In this document: positions 33,255-42,472 of the stretch, piece by piece
Position numbering within the stretch: the stretch's first letter is position 1
How the letters are laid out: each line of letters starts with the position of its first letter
NCBI RefSeq assembly: GCF_901933205.1
Contig: NC_044590.1
Span: 13,543,501 to 13,607,500 of the forward strand
Reading direction: 5' to 3'
Length of the DNA: 64,000 nucleotides
Origin: Camarhynchus parvulus
Lineage: Eukaryota > Chordata > Aves > Passeriformes > Thraupidae
Notes under the pieces: model-generated
Database searches by the model: none
What the model was told of the DNA's origin: nothing
Seen by the model: the letters and a program-made list of their open reading frames with translations, nothing else
Position numbers and translations under genes: made by a program

Positions 33255-33834
33255 GTAGCTAGCTGTACTCTTCCACCGCCTCCTCCTCCCAGCCACGTCT
33301 TTTGTTCTCTTAAGTATCAGTCTCTTAGCAACAAATGGGAGAAAATTCCTAAGAGAAAAAAGAAAAAAAAAAAGGAGAAATCCTGACCTCCAACACTGAG
33401 ACAAATGGCAGTAATGAAGAAACTTTTTGCAAGGGATGGACAGCATAATGGCCCTGACAAGGTCAGGTGCACAGTGCAAATGTGGTGGAGCCTTGCACTG
33501 CATGGGCCATTGGAATACTCCAGCTTCATGGGAACAATGCATTTAGTGGACAACCAAGGGACTATGAGTTCTGTAGCAAGCAAGCTCAGGAATGATGAGA
33601 CCATCATCCATGGCCTGATACACACTCATGTCTCTGCTGTGGTTGAGTTTCAAGGATGAACAGGAAAAATTCAGAGAGAAGATGAGAAAGGAGATAAGCA
33701 AGGATAGTTCACATGTGGCACCAGCGCAAACCTGTGAGCAACAACTGCTCACTTTGAAAATTTAAAAAGGTTATTAAACCTTGAGAAAAATACAACAAAA
33801 GGACTACATAAGGAAAAATTTGCAGCACTGGGGA
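33255..33834. other. Unassigned sequence
   Basis: Contains an A-rich tract (33,355-33,375) and an 84-codon plus-strand frame (33,405-33,659) that I cannot relate to any family. No splice sites or regulatory elements support a gene. Confidence 0.4.
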
Positions 33835-34101
33835 CTGCCCTCGTGCATACCACGTGGCAGGTTCATCTTCAAGATGGATGCTCAATCTTTTATACCCCTG
33901 AGGGTTGCATCAGCCAGCCCTGGCCCCTCCCAAAGTCTGTCAATCAGCTCTTCTTTGCCATTTATTGGTGGAGACTGCCTGCTTGTAACTGGATTGGAGA
34001 TCAGGTGTTGTCTGCCTCACCCCCTAAGCACCAAGCTTTTCCATTCCCAACTGCCCCATGCAAGGGGCACATGTGCAGCTTCTTTGTACCTGTCCTAGAC
34101 A
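33835..34101 (-). mobile_element. LTR-like fragment cut by the assembly gap
   Basis: On the minus strand GCCAATAAATGG and GGGGTATAAAAG (TATA at 33,889-33,896) are spaced like LTR promoter elements. The upstream side disappears into the N run. Confidence 0.45.
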
Positions 34102-34601
34102 NNNNNNNNNNNNNNNNNNNNNNNNNNNNNNNNNNNNNNNNNNNNNNNNNNNNNNNNNNNNNNNNNNNNNNNNNNNNNNNNNNNNNNNNNNNNNNNNNNN
34201 NNNNNNNNNNNNNNNNNNNNNNNNNNNNNNNNNNNNNNNNNNNNNNNNNNNNNNNNNNNNNNNNNNNNNNNNNNNNNNNNNNNNNNNNNNNNNNNNNNNN
34301 NNNNNNNNNNNNNNNNNNNNNNNNNNNNNNNNNNNNNNNNNNNNNNNNNNNNNNNNNNNNNNNNNNNNNNNNNNNNNNNNNNNNNNNNNNNNNNNNNNNN
34401 NNNNNNNNNNNNNNNNNNNNNNNNNNNNNNNNNNNNNNNNNNNNNNNNNNNNNNNNNNNNNNNNNNNNNNNNNNNNNNNNNNNNNNNNNNNNNNNNNNNN
34501 NNNNNNNNNNNNNNNNNNNNNNNNNNNNNNNNNNNNNNNNNNNNNNNNNNNNNNNNNNNNNNNNNNNNNNNNNNNNNNNNNNNNNNNNNNNNNNNNNNNN
34601 N
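34102..34601. other. Assembly gap (500 N)
   Basis: Exactly 500 N, the kind of fixed-size placeholder used when two contigs are joined without a measured distance. Sequence character differs on the two sides: LTR-rich and tandemly duplicated to the left, gene-poor with CR1 fragments to the right. Confidence 1.
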
Positions 34602-35047
34602 ACCTGGCAGTGCTCACCAGCCATGCTCTCCTCTGCGACATCCTAACCTGAGCCTCCTCCTCAGAAGGCAGGAGGAGATGCCCTGCTCAGGCTCCTCTTT
34701 GCCTCTCATCCCTGGATCCTTCTAGAACTCAGCTGAAGCACAATTCTCACTGAGCCTGCAGCAGCCAGGGCCAGGTCTCCACCCCAGCCCTCACCCTGTG
34801 TGAGGAGCAGCAGCAGCACTCAGGTGCCTCAGGGGTCTGGGCTCCATCCTGGCCCTGGCTGTGCCATCAGACACCCTGTGAGAGCCTGAGCTGTTTAATC
34901 ATCTCTCATTGATGTCAGGCCTTGGAGAAACTTTGGGATATTGCACATGGAGCCGGCAGAGCCGGCGCTGTCCCTGCTGGGTGGGCACTGCTGGCTGTGG
35001 TGCCCCATGGAGAGGCTCATGGGGTCCTGCTAGAGTTTCTTTTTTAT
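34602..35047. other. Unassigned sequence right of the gap
   Basis: Moderately GC-rich unique sequence. No exon, RNA gene or repeat was recognised. Confidence 0.5.
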
Positions 35048-35600
35048 TGTGAAGGTCTGAAAAGCCCTCTCAGATGGTGGAGTGCAACCCCTCCCCCAGC
35101 ACTGCCAAGGCCACCACTAGCCCATGTCCCCAGGTGCCACATCCACACAGCTGATGCCACCAGGGACAGTGACTCCACCACTGCCCTGGGCAGCTGTGCC
35201 AGTGCCTGAGCACCCTTTCTGTCAGGAAATTTTCTGAAATATCCAATCTAAACCTCCTCTGGCACAAGTTAAGGCCATTTCCTCTCATCCTGTCCCTGTT
35301 CCCTGGAGCACAGCCTGAACCCCACCTGGCTGTCCCCTCCTGTCAGGAGCTGTGCAGAGCCAGAAGGGCCCCCCTGAGCCTCCTTTTCTCCATGCTGAGC
35401 CCCTTTCCAGCCCCCTCAGCTGCTCCTGGTGCTCCAGCCCCTTCCCCAGCCCTGTTCCCTCCTCTGGAAATGCTCCAGCCCCTCAAGGTCTCTCTTTTTG
35501 TGAGGGTCCCAGAACCAGGCACAGGATCTGAGCTGTGACCTCAGCAGTGCAACAGGGGCAGGCACTGCCCTGGCCCTGCTGGCCACACCATGGCTGGTGG
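35048..35600 (-). mobile_element. CR1 LINE fragment
   Basis: Plus-strand reading shows the reverse complement of the CR1 3' region in typical order: AGCACTGCCAAGGCC, the GACTCCACCACTGCCCTGGGCAG block, AATATCCAATCTAAACCTCC, then GAGCCTCC and CTCCAGCCCCT blocks. Truncated at the 5' side, as most avian CR1 copies are. Confidence 0.85.
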
Positions 35601-35911
35601 GAGCCAGGTGTCACTGGCCTTTTACCCACCTGGGGACCCTGGGGGGATCCTGCACCCCCCAGCTGTGGTGCAGTGACTTTGTCAGCTCCAGAGTGCTGGG
35701 ACTCCACTGGGATTTCTGCTTTGCTCAGTGGTTCACACTGTGAGTTACTGGGAGCTTCCTACATGCAGCTGACGTCCTCTGGTCCTCCCACACGCAGGGA
35801 CAGGCTGGTGGTTACTGCTCCAGCAGCTGCCTGTTGGCTTCCTCCAATTCATGCCAAGTTAGCACAAAATGATCAAAGCAGCCAGTCAAAACTCCTTCTT
35901 TTTCCCTGCAG

Positions 35912-36175
35912 ATCATTGGTGGCAGAGATTTTGATCCCTTTGAAGGGAAGAGCTAATTAACAACTCGCTGAATTAAGTAGAAGGTGCAGTGTATGCTCTG
36001 ACTTTTTGCTGTTTTCGGGCTGTCACGAAGATTACTCATCCCGAGGAAATAATCGTTTCCATAGCGACTGATGTACTTGGTAGGGGAAGAATTGGAGACA
36101 CAAATAACAAAGACAAAGGCCAAATCTATAATGCAAAGAGGAGGATGCAAACACAATAAACCCCAGGCTGCAGTG
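35912..36175 (+). other. Possible terminal exon with poly(A) signal, or conserved non-coding element
   Basis: A pyrimidine tract ending CCCTGCAG (35,911) precedes a short frame of 14 codons (ATC ATT GGT through AAG AGC, then TAA at 35,954-35,956). AATAAA follows at 36,155-36,160, about 200 bp downstream, as in a last coding exon with a short 3' UTR. The intervening AT-balanced sequence is unlike the surrounding repeats. No upstream exon was found within the window and the peptide matches nothing I know. Confidence 0.3.
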
Positions 36176-37096
36176 GGATGGTGTGAGGGGGATCCCAGGA
36201 GCAGGGGAGAGTGGGAAGGACTCTGACAGGGTGCGGGGCTGCAGGGCTTGGTGCAGGCATCTCTTCCAAAGGGTTCAGGTGTTGCTGCTGCAGGATTTCT
36301 TGCTCAGCAACTGCCACAGGCCTCCTTAAAATCACAGAGATGTTCAAGCTTGCCCAGGATATGCAGAAAGAGCAGTGTTTGGAAGATAAGCAGGAATTGA
36401 ATCTTCTCTCCACCTCTGCTGTGGGATCACACCTGACTCCATCCAGGTGAGTGATCCACCAGGCTTTCGCCTTATCCTGGCTGCAAGTCCTGTTTATAGC
36501 CCTGAAATTCAGTGATCCCGTACACAAGAGCAAACTGCCTCCACCTGCCAGCACCAGCTCCCTGCTGACTCCTGAATTGCAAGGACTGCAGAGGAATGTG
36601 CCTGGAGCAGCCTGGCCTCTGCCCACAGCACCCAGCTCACAGCCCCTGGGCACAGCTGCAGGCTCCAAACATTTCACATTCCAGCCTTCTGGAGCCCATT
36701 AACCACGGGGCTGGGGCAGGGGTTGGGTGAGCAGCAATGAGGGCTGGCCTGGATATATTTATCCTCTGTCAGTGCAGGAGGGGGATGCTTTGACCTCTGA
36801 AGTCAAACAACAACCTATTTCTATTTTACAGTCGCTGCTTGAGAACTCCTTGCTTCTTGCACCATGTTTCTCTTTATCTTTCAGAGCAGAGTAAATCTGC
36901 TGGGGGACAGGATTTACCAGGCCTGTACAATGGTCCAGCACAGGCCCAGGCTCCCAGCTCAGCAGGAGCACCGTGTGGTACAAATGCTGCACGAGGCTCA
37001 GAATGTCACAGGTCCAGCTTCCACAGCCCCCAGCATTGCCCAGCAGCTCCCTGGCAAGAGTCCTGGGCCAGCCTGAAGCCAAAGTGTCGAGGATTC
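36176..37096. other. Unassigned unique sequence
   Basis: No gene supported. An 80-codon plus-strand frame ends at a donor-like CCATCCAGGTGAGTG near 36,440-36,454 but lacks a good acceptor. There are no other recognisable features. Confidence 0.45.
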
Positions 37097-37245
37097 ATGG
37101 AGTCACAGAATGGTTTGGATTGGAGGGACCTTAAAGCTCATCTCATTCCACCCCCTGCCATGGGCAGAGACACCTTCCACTACATCAGATTGCTCCAAAT
37201 CCCATCCAGCCTGGTCTCAGACACTTCCAGGGATGGGGTTGATTT
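37097..37245 (-). mobile_element. CR1 LINE 3' fragment
   Basis: Begins with GTCACAGAATGGTTTGGATTGGAGGGACCTT, the reverse complement of the CR1 3' tail, followed by CATTCCACCCCCTGCCATGGGCAG and related CR1 blocks. Confidence 0.85.
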
Positions 37246-37599
37246 GGTTCCTGAGGGTTTGGCTGGAATGAGGTCCAACAAGAGGCCTACAGACATGAAC
37301 TGAGGCTGATGCCAGGTGACATGAGTGCTGGAATCCATCAGCATGCTGTGACCAATGTCACCAGTCCCATCACCCTGAATCACTCTGGCTCTACCACTCC
37401 CAGGTCTGAGGCCTTTGGAACCCAGAGCTTCTTCCAGGCTTTCTGCAGTGACTTTGTGAGCTCCAGGGTGCTGGGACTCTGCTCAATGAAACATGGCAGA
37501 GGTTTTGTATGAGTTGTTTAATAAAGCAGATCCTCTGCTCCCCTGAGGTCCCCAGTCACAGCTGCAGGTGTGTGCATGGTGAACACAAGAGCTACAGGG

Positions 37600-38035
37600 T
37601 TCTGAGGCCAAAACAATTGGGACTGTTCAGCCTGAACAAGAGGAAGCTCTGTGGAGGCCTCAGAGCCCCTTCCAGGGCCTCAAGGAGCTCCAGGAGAGCT
37701 GGAGAGGGACTGGGGACAAGGCCTGGAGGGACAGGACACAGGGAATGGCTCCCACTGCCAGAGGGCAGGGCTGGATGGGATATTGGGAGGGAATTGTTCC
37801 CTGGGAGGGCGCTGAGGCCCTGGCACAGGTGCCCAGAGCAGCTGGGGCTGCCCCTGGATCCCTGGCAGTGCCCAAGGCCAGGCTGGACAGGGCTGGGAGC
37901 ACCTGGGACAGTGGGAGGTGTCCCTGCCATGGCTGGGGGTGGAATCACCAATTGTTTGGGTTGGAATCAGAATTGTTTCCAACCCAAACAATTCTGTGAT
38001 TCTTCTATGAATCTTCTATGATTCTTCTTGGCCGG
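37600..38035 (+). mobile_element. CR1 LINE fragment with 3' tail
   Basis: Sense-oriented CR1: GGACTGTTCAGCCTG, AAGAGGAAGCTC, GGCACAGGTGCCCAGAGCAG, CCAAGGCCAGGCTGGACAGGG and the terminal ATTCTGTGATT and TTCTATGATTCTTC octamer-like tail. A perfect 17-bp inverted repeat lies just before the tail (37,950-37,966 and 37,977-37,993). Confidence 0.9.
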
Positions 38036-38583
38036 TGCCTCCAACCCAGCAGCCCCAGTGCTGCCTGGAACACGTGGGAAGTTTGGCAGCAGGGAGGGCT
38101 GAGGGAAAGGATGAGGAAGGAGATACTGTGCTGAATAAAAATGCTTGAACAAGGAGGGTTGATCCTGGCAATTCCCTTCTGGCTCTGGCTCCTGAGCTCC
38201 ACGAGCTGTGGATAAATGCTCCTGCCAGGTGTCAGACAGACCCTGAGGTTTCGGGGTTGTGACAGCTCTGTGCTCTTGCTGCCAGGCTCTCCCCTGTCAG
38301 AGCCATCCTGTACAGCCACAAGCTGGCAAGGGGGATTCCATCCCTTCTTCCTTGCTCTTCTCTCTGAGGAAAAGGAGCTGGAAGTGCCACGGCAGCAGCG
38401 GGACTGACGCTGTGGCTCTGGCTTGGCAGCCCTCGCTCGCTGCATGCCCAGCTCCCTGCAGAGTGTGCAGCCTCACAGCACACACCTCCCTCCCTCCCTC
38501 CCTGCTGCTCCAGGGGCCCTGCCTCCTGCAAATATCCCTGAGGTGCTTATGTAAACCAGGCCTGCTTTGCTGAGGCAGAGGAA

Positions 38584-39190
38584 TGTCACTGTGATGTTTT
38601 ATGAAAAATCCCTTCGCCAGGATTTCTTCTTCTGGCAAGCTGGGAAGGTTCAGCTTCTCCATGTTTTGCTATTTTGGAATGTGATTTGGAGAATTGCTTA
38701 CCCAGCATGTGAATTGTTTTAATTTAATGGCCAATCACAGCCAGCTGTGTTGGACTCTCTAAGTCTGTCACAGGTTTTTATTATTCATTCTTGTCTAGCC
38801 TTCTGATGTATCTTTTCTCTATTCTTTTTAGTATAGTTTTAGTATAGCATTATGACATGATATCATATGATAAATATGATAGGATAGGATATAATATAAT
38901 ATGATATAATATAATATAATATGATATAATATAATTGATATAATATAATATAATATAATATAATATAATATAATATAATATAATATAATATAATATAATA
39001 TAATATAATATAATATAATATAATATAATATAATATAATATAATATAATATAATATAATATAATATAATATAATATAATATAATATAATATAATATAATA
39101 TAATATAATATAATATAATATCAGCCTTCTAAGGAATATGGAGTCAAATTCTCATCTCTCACCTCGTCCTGGGCACCTCACAGCACCACA
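38584..39190 (+). mobile_element. Solo LTR, family B, with internal (TATAA)n expansion
   Basis: Starts TGTCACTGTGATG, then TTTTATGAAAAATCCC, and ends CTCACAGCACCACA. Flanked by a perfect 6-bp GAGGAA duplication (38,578-38,583 and 39,191-39,196). It is longer than other family B copies because the AT-rich stretch upstream of ATCAGCCTTCT has expanded to about 240 bp of TATAA repeats. Confidence 0.93.
38885..39120. repeat. (TATAA)n microsatellite inside the family B LTR
   Basis: Some 45 pentamer units, nearly perfect from 38,935 onward, with a few TATGA variants at the start. The homologous place in other family B copies is a short TATAATATCATAATA stretch. Confidence 0.97.
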
Positions 39191-39196
39191 GAGGAA

Positions 39197-40149
39197 CATT
39201 TCCAAGGAATATGAGAAATGGCATCGCTGCTGCCCCAGGTAAGCCCCAACCCCGGCGTTCAGGGCAGCAGGAAGAAGGAGGGGCAAATTAGGATGGATGA
39301 GTTTTTCCTCTGTAGAAAAATCTATTCAAGAGAAAAATGTACATTTCTTCTCATGGACACCCCCCCTGCAGTCCAGCATCTTTCCCTTGAGGCAATCCCA
39401 GGTGAGCTCCTCCTGTGTCCAGAGCCACATCAAGCCTGGGGCCAGGGCAGAGGGGACTCCCTGTGCTGGGCATCCTTCTCCAGGTCATTTGTGCAGATCA
39501 TCTGCCTTCTGCTGAGGACTGAAGGCAAATCCAGCACTGCATGAGATTGAGAGGAATGGCAGATTTGTCTTTCCAAACAAGCTGTGGGTTTGCTGTTAGA
39601 TAAAACCAGCACTGGGAGATAAAAGAAACAATGGGAAGGATTCCACTGATTGATGAATGGAAAAAAAAGTATTTGCCTTCACAAATAAACTTTATCACGT
39701 TGCTGATAAATGAAATTAGACATTGAAAGATGAAAGAAACAGTGAGGAAGAAAAACCTCTAAATTCCATAAGAATTAAAAATGAAAAGGGAGGGTTATAC
39801 ATTCGAGGGAAATCTCTGGTATCAGATAATTTGGGAAGTCTGAACCTCTCAAGTGCCTCAGCCAATGGAGAAAGAGAGAAGCGAAATGTGGCCAGGAAAT
39901 TGGGATAAAAAGGAGGCTACATCCTCCAAAAATTGCAGAGATCCCAGGGGGATGCCCCATGGCCTCTCCCTATATTCAAATAAAATAAATGGACTCCGCT
40001 GTCTCCTTTTTGGACATAAACCTCTGATGTTTGTGGATTAATTTTCCTAACAAGATTTTAGGGATGCAGACGGTTGAGACAAGATTGCCCTCAAATCTTT
40101 CTTTATTTTGGTCACCACAGAGGTATCCTGGCATAGCCATGTAGGGCAG
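39197..40149. other. Unassigned sequence
   Basis: AT-richer unique sequence (39,540-40,080). Short frames only; no gene or identifiable element. Confidence 0.45.
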
Positions 40150-40309
40150 GATTTCCAAAAGCTGCCACTGGCACAAAGGGAGGCACTGGCACAGCTGCCC
40201 CGGGCAGTGGTGGAGTCCCCATCCCTGGAAGTGTTCCAAAGGTGTGTGAATGTGGCACTTGGGACATGGGAAGGGGGCAGTGCTGGGTTAAGGGTTGGGC
40301 TTGGCTGAT
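40150..40309 (+). mobile_element. CR1 LINE fragment, left part, split by an LTR
   Basis: Sense CR1: AGGCACTGGCACAGCTGCCC, GGGCAGTGGTGGAGTCCCC and GGGTTGGGCTTGGCTGAT. The element stops abruptly at 40,309. Its 3' tail resumes at 41,351-41,400 (TTAAAGGTCCTTCCCAGCCT, then GATCCTGTGATTCC). Confidence 0.85.
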
Positions 40310-41350
40310 TGTCTTAGGTTGGAAAGGGGGTGTGTATCTGTTCCTGTCTGATGGGGCAGTTATCCTCTGTTCATGGGGCAGTTTTCTTTGTCTCTTCCAC
40401 AACCAATCCTCCCTCCAGGAGATCTCTTCTGTTCATGGGCCAGTGAGTGTCCCTGCAGGGCTGATCCAATTCCAGCATCCCATGGGGAGGAGCCAAGCAT
40501 TCCTACCTGGATCCAATCTGAGCCTGGAGCAGCACAGCAGCCTTTGCCCACTGCATTGCCAGAGGAGCAGCTTTCTGCTGCCCTGCATTGCCAGAGGGAG
40601 CCCAGGCCCATCTGCAGCAGCCCTGGAGCTGCAGAGGAAAACTCCCCCCTTGTGCAGGATCCCTGCTGCAGCAGCAGCACAGCTGGCACTGCAGGAGGGC
40701 TGAGCCCCCATGGGATGGGGCTGTGCCACCAGGATGTTTTATGAAAAATCCCTTCACCAGGATTCCTTCTCCTGGCAAGATGAGAGGCCTCAGCTTCTCC
40801 ATGTTTTGCTCCTCTGGAATGTGATTTGGAGAATTGTTTGCCCAGCATGTGAATTTTTTAACCTAATGACCAATCCCAGTCCAGCTGTGTTGAACCTCTG
40901 ATTCTGTCACAGCTTTTTATTATTCATTCCTTGCCAGCCTTCTGATGTCTCCTTTCTCTTTCTTTAGTATAGTTTTAGTATATCATTTCTTTTAATATAA
41001 TATCATAATATAATAAATCAGCCTTCTGACAACTTGGAGGCAATTCTCATCTCTCACCTTGTCCTGGGGACCCTCACAACACCACAACAGGACTGCTGCC
41101 ACCACTCTGACCCACAGGGTGTCAGGGCCTATTCTGACTCTGGCATGGTTGTGGTGTACTACTGCATTGTTTTGTTTTGTGTTGGTTTTTTTATCTTCCC
41201 TAATAAAGAACTGTTATTCCTATTCCCATTATTTTGCCTGAGAGCCCTTAATTTCAAACTTATAATAATTCAGAGGGAGGGTTTTACATTTTCCATTTCA
41301 GGGGAGGCTCCTGCCTTCCTTAGCAGACACCTGGCTGTTCAAACAAGACA
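40310..41350 (+). mobile_element. Family A LTR inserted in CR1 and itself carrying a family B LTR
   Basis: Starts TGTCTTAGGTTGG and ends CTGTTCAAACAAGACA. The body matches the 59,527-60,286 copy closely: CAGTGAGTGTCCCTGCAGGG, ATTGCCAGAGGAGCAGC and GAACTGTTATTCCTATTCCC. Interrupted by 40,724-41,089. The host CR1 continues on the other side, so this element is younger than the CR1 and older than the family B copy. Confidence 0.88.
40724..41089 (+). mobile_element. Solo LTR, family B, nested in family A
   Basis: Starts TGCCACCAGGATG, then TTTTATGAAAAATCCC, contains ATAATAAATCAGCC and ends CTCACAACACCACAACA. Flanks GGGCTG (40,718-40,723) and GGACTG (41,090-41,095) give a 6-bp duplication with one mismatch. 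Confidence 0.82.
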
Positions 41351-41400
41351 ATGACTTAAAGGTCCTTCCCAGCCTCAATGATCCTGTGATTCCGTGCACA
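41351..41400 (+). mobile_element. CR1 3' tail, right part of the split element
   Basis: Continues the CR1 interrupted at 40,309 with the typical end TTAAAGGTCCTTCCCAGCCT, then GATCCTGTGATTCCGTG. Confidence 0.75.
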
Positions 41401-41895
41401 AAGGAGTTTGTAGCTGCTTGGACTGGGCAGTTGGTGGTCAGAACTTTCCTCCAGGAGAGGAACACACCTGCTGGTGGGACAGGCTGGATGCTGGGCCCTC
41501 CACTGGAGTGCCCCCCCATGTGGGGCTGGGGGTGCTGTGGGCACAGGGACCTCCCTGGGCACCTGCAGCCCTTGGGAGGGCATCCCCTGCTGCCTGTGCT
41601 TGCCAGCAGCTGGCACAGCAGGGATTTCAGGGCAGGATAATGCCAGCATCCCAGCTCTTGGGATGCTGCTGTTAGCGCTGGAAAATGTTTAATAGCAGGG
41701 TGGTAAATTCCCTCTCCCTGTTTTTGAGTCTGGGAGGTATTCAAGCAATTCCTTTTCTTTTAAAAACCTGTGGGAATTCATCTGCAAAAGGTGAGATCAT
41801 TAGTGCTGGGAAAAGACCTGCCTGGAACAAAGGGCGCCTTGGCAGCCCTGCAGGCATGTCTGAGCTGTAGGGCTGGAGCTCTGGAATGGAGAAAT

Positions 41896-42172
41896 ACATG
41901 GGATGGCATGGGATGGGCATGGGATGGGCATGGGGATGGGATGGGGATGGGCATGGGATGGGCATGGGGATGGGATGGGGATGGGCATGGGATGGGATGG
42001 GGATGGGCATGGGATGGGGATGGGCATGGGATGGGGATGGGGATGGGCATGGGATGGGCATGGGATGGGCATGGGATGGGCATGGGATGGGCATGGGATG
42101 GGGATGGGATGGGGATGGGGATGGGATGGGGATGGGGATGGCATGGGCATGGGATGGGGATGGGGATGGGAT
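41896..42172. repeat. ATGGGC/ATGGGG minisatellite
   Basis: About 275 bp of interleaved 5-6 bp units (GGGAT, GGGGAT, GGGCAT) in variable order. Strongly G-rich on the plus strand. All long frames across it are repeat artefacts. Confidence 0.97.
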
Positions 42173-42234
42173 GCACTGTCCTGCACTAGGGAGACTTTTT
42201 ACACAGGCAGATAGTGATAGGAAGGAGGGGTTTT

Positions 42235-42472
42235 AAAGTAAAAAAGGAGAGATTCAGATGAGATGTTAGGAAGAAATTCCTCCCTGTGAGGGTGCTGTGG
42301 CCCTGGCACAGGGTGTCCAGAGAAGCTCTGGCTGCCCCATCTTTGGAAGTGCCCAAGGCCAGGCTGGACAGGGCTTGGAGGAGCCCAGGATAGTGGAAGG
42401 TGTCCCTGTCCATGGCAGGGGTGGGACTGGCACTCTGTGATGTCCTTCCAACCCAGACCATTCCACGATGCC
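42235..42472 (+). mobile_element. CR1 LINE 3' fragment
   Basis: Sense CR1: TTAGGAAGAAATTCCTCCCTG, GCCCTGGCACAGGGTGTCCAG, GCCCAAGGCCAGGCTGGACAGG and the TCCTTCCAACCCAGACCATTCC terminus. Confidence 0.9.

Noticed and set aside
33405..33659. 84-codon plus-strand frame between LTRs
   Set aside because: No family motif, no regulatory context and a short length; treated as unassigned.
36343..36454. Internal exon ending at a CCATCCAGGTGAGTG donor
   Set aside because: The donor is good, but the upstream acceptor is weak and no neighbouring exon continues the frame.
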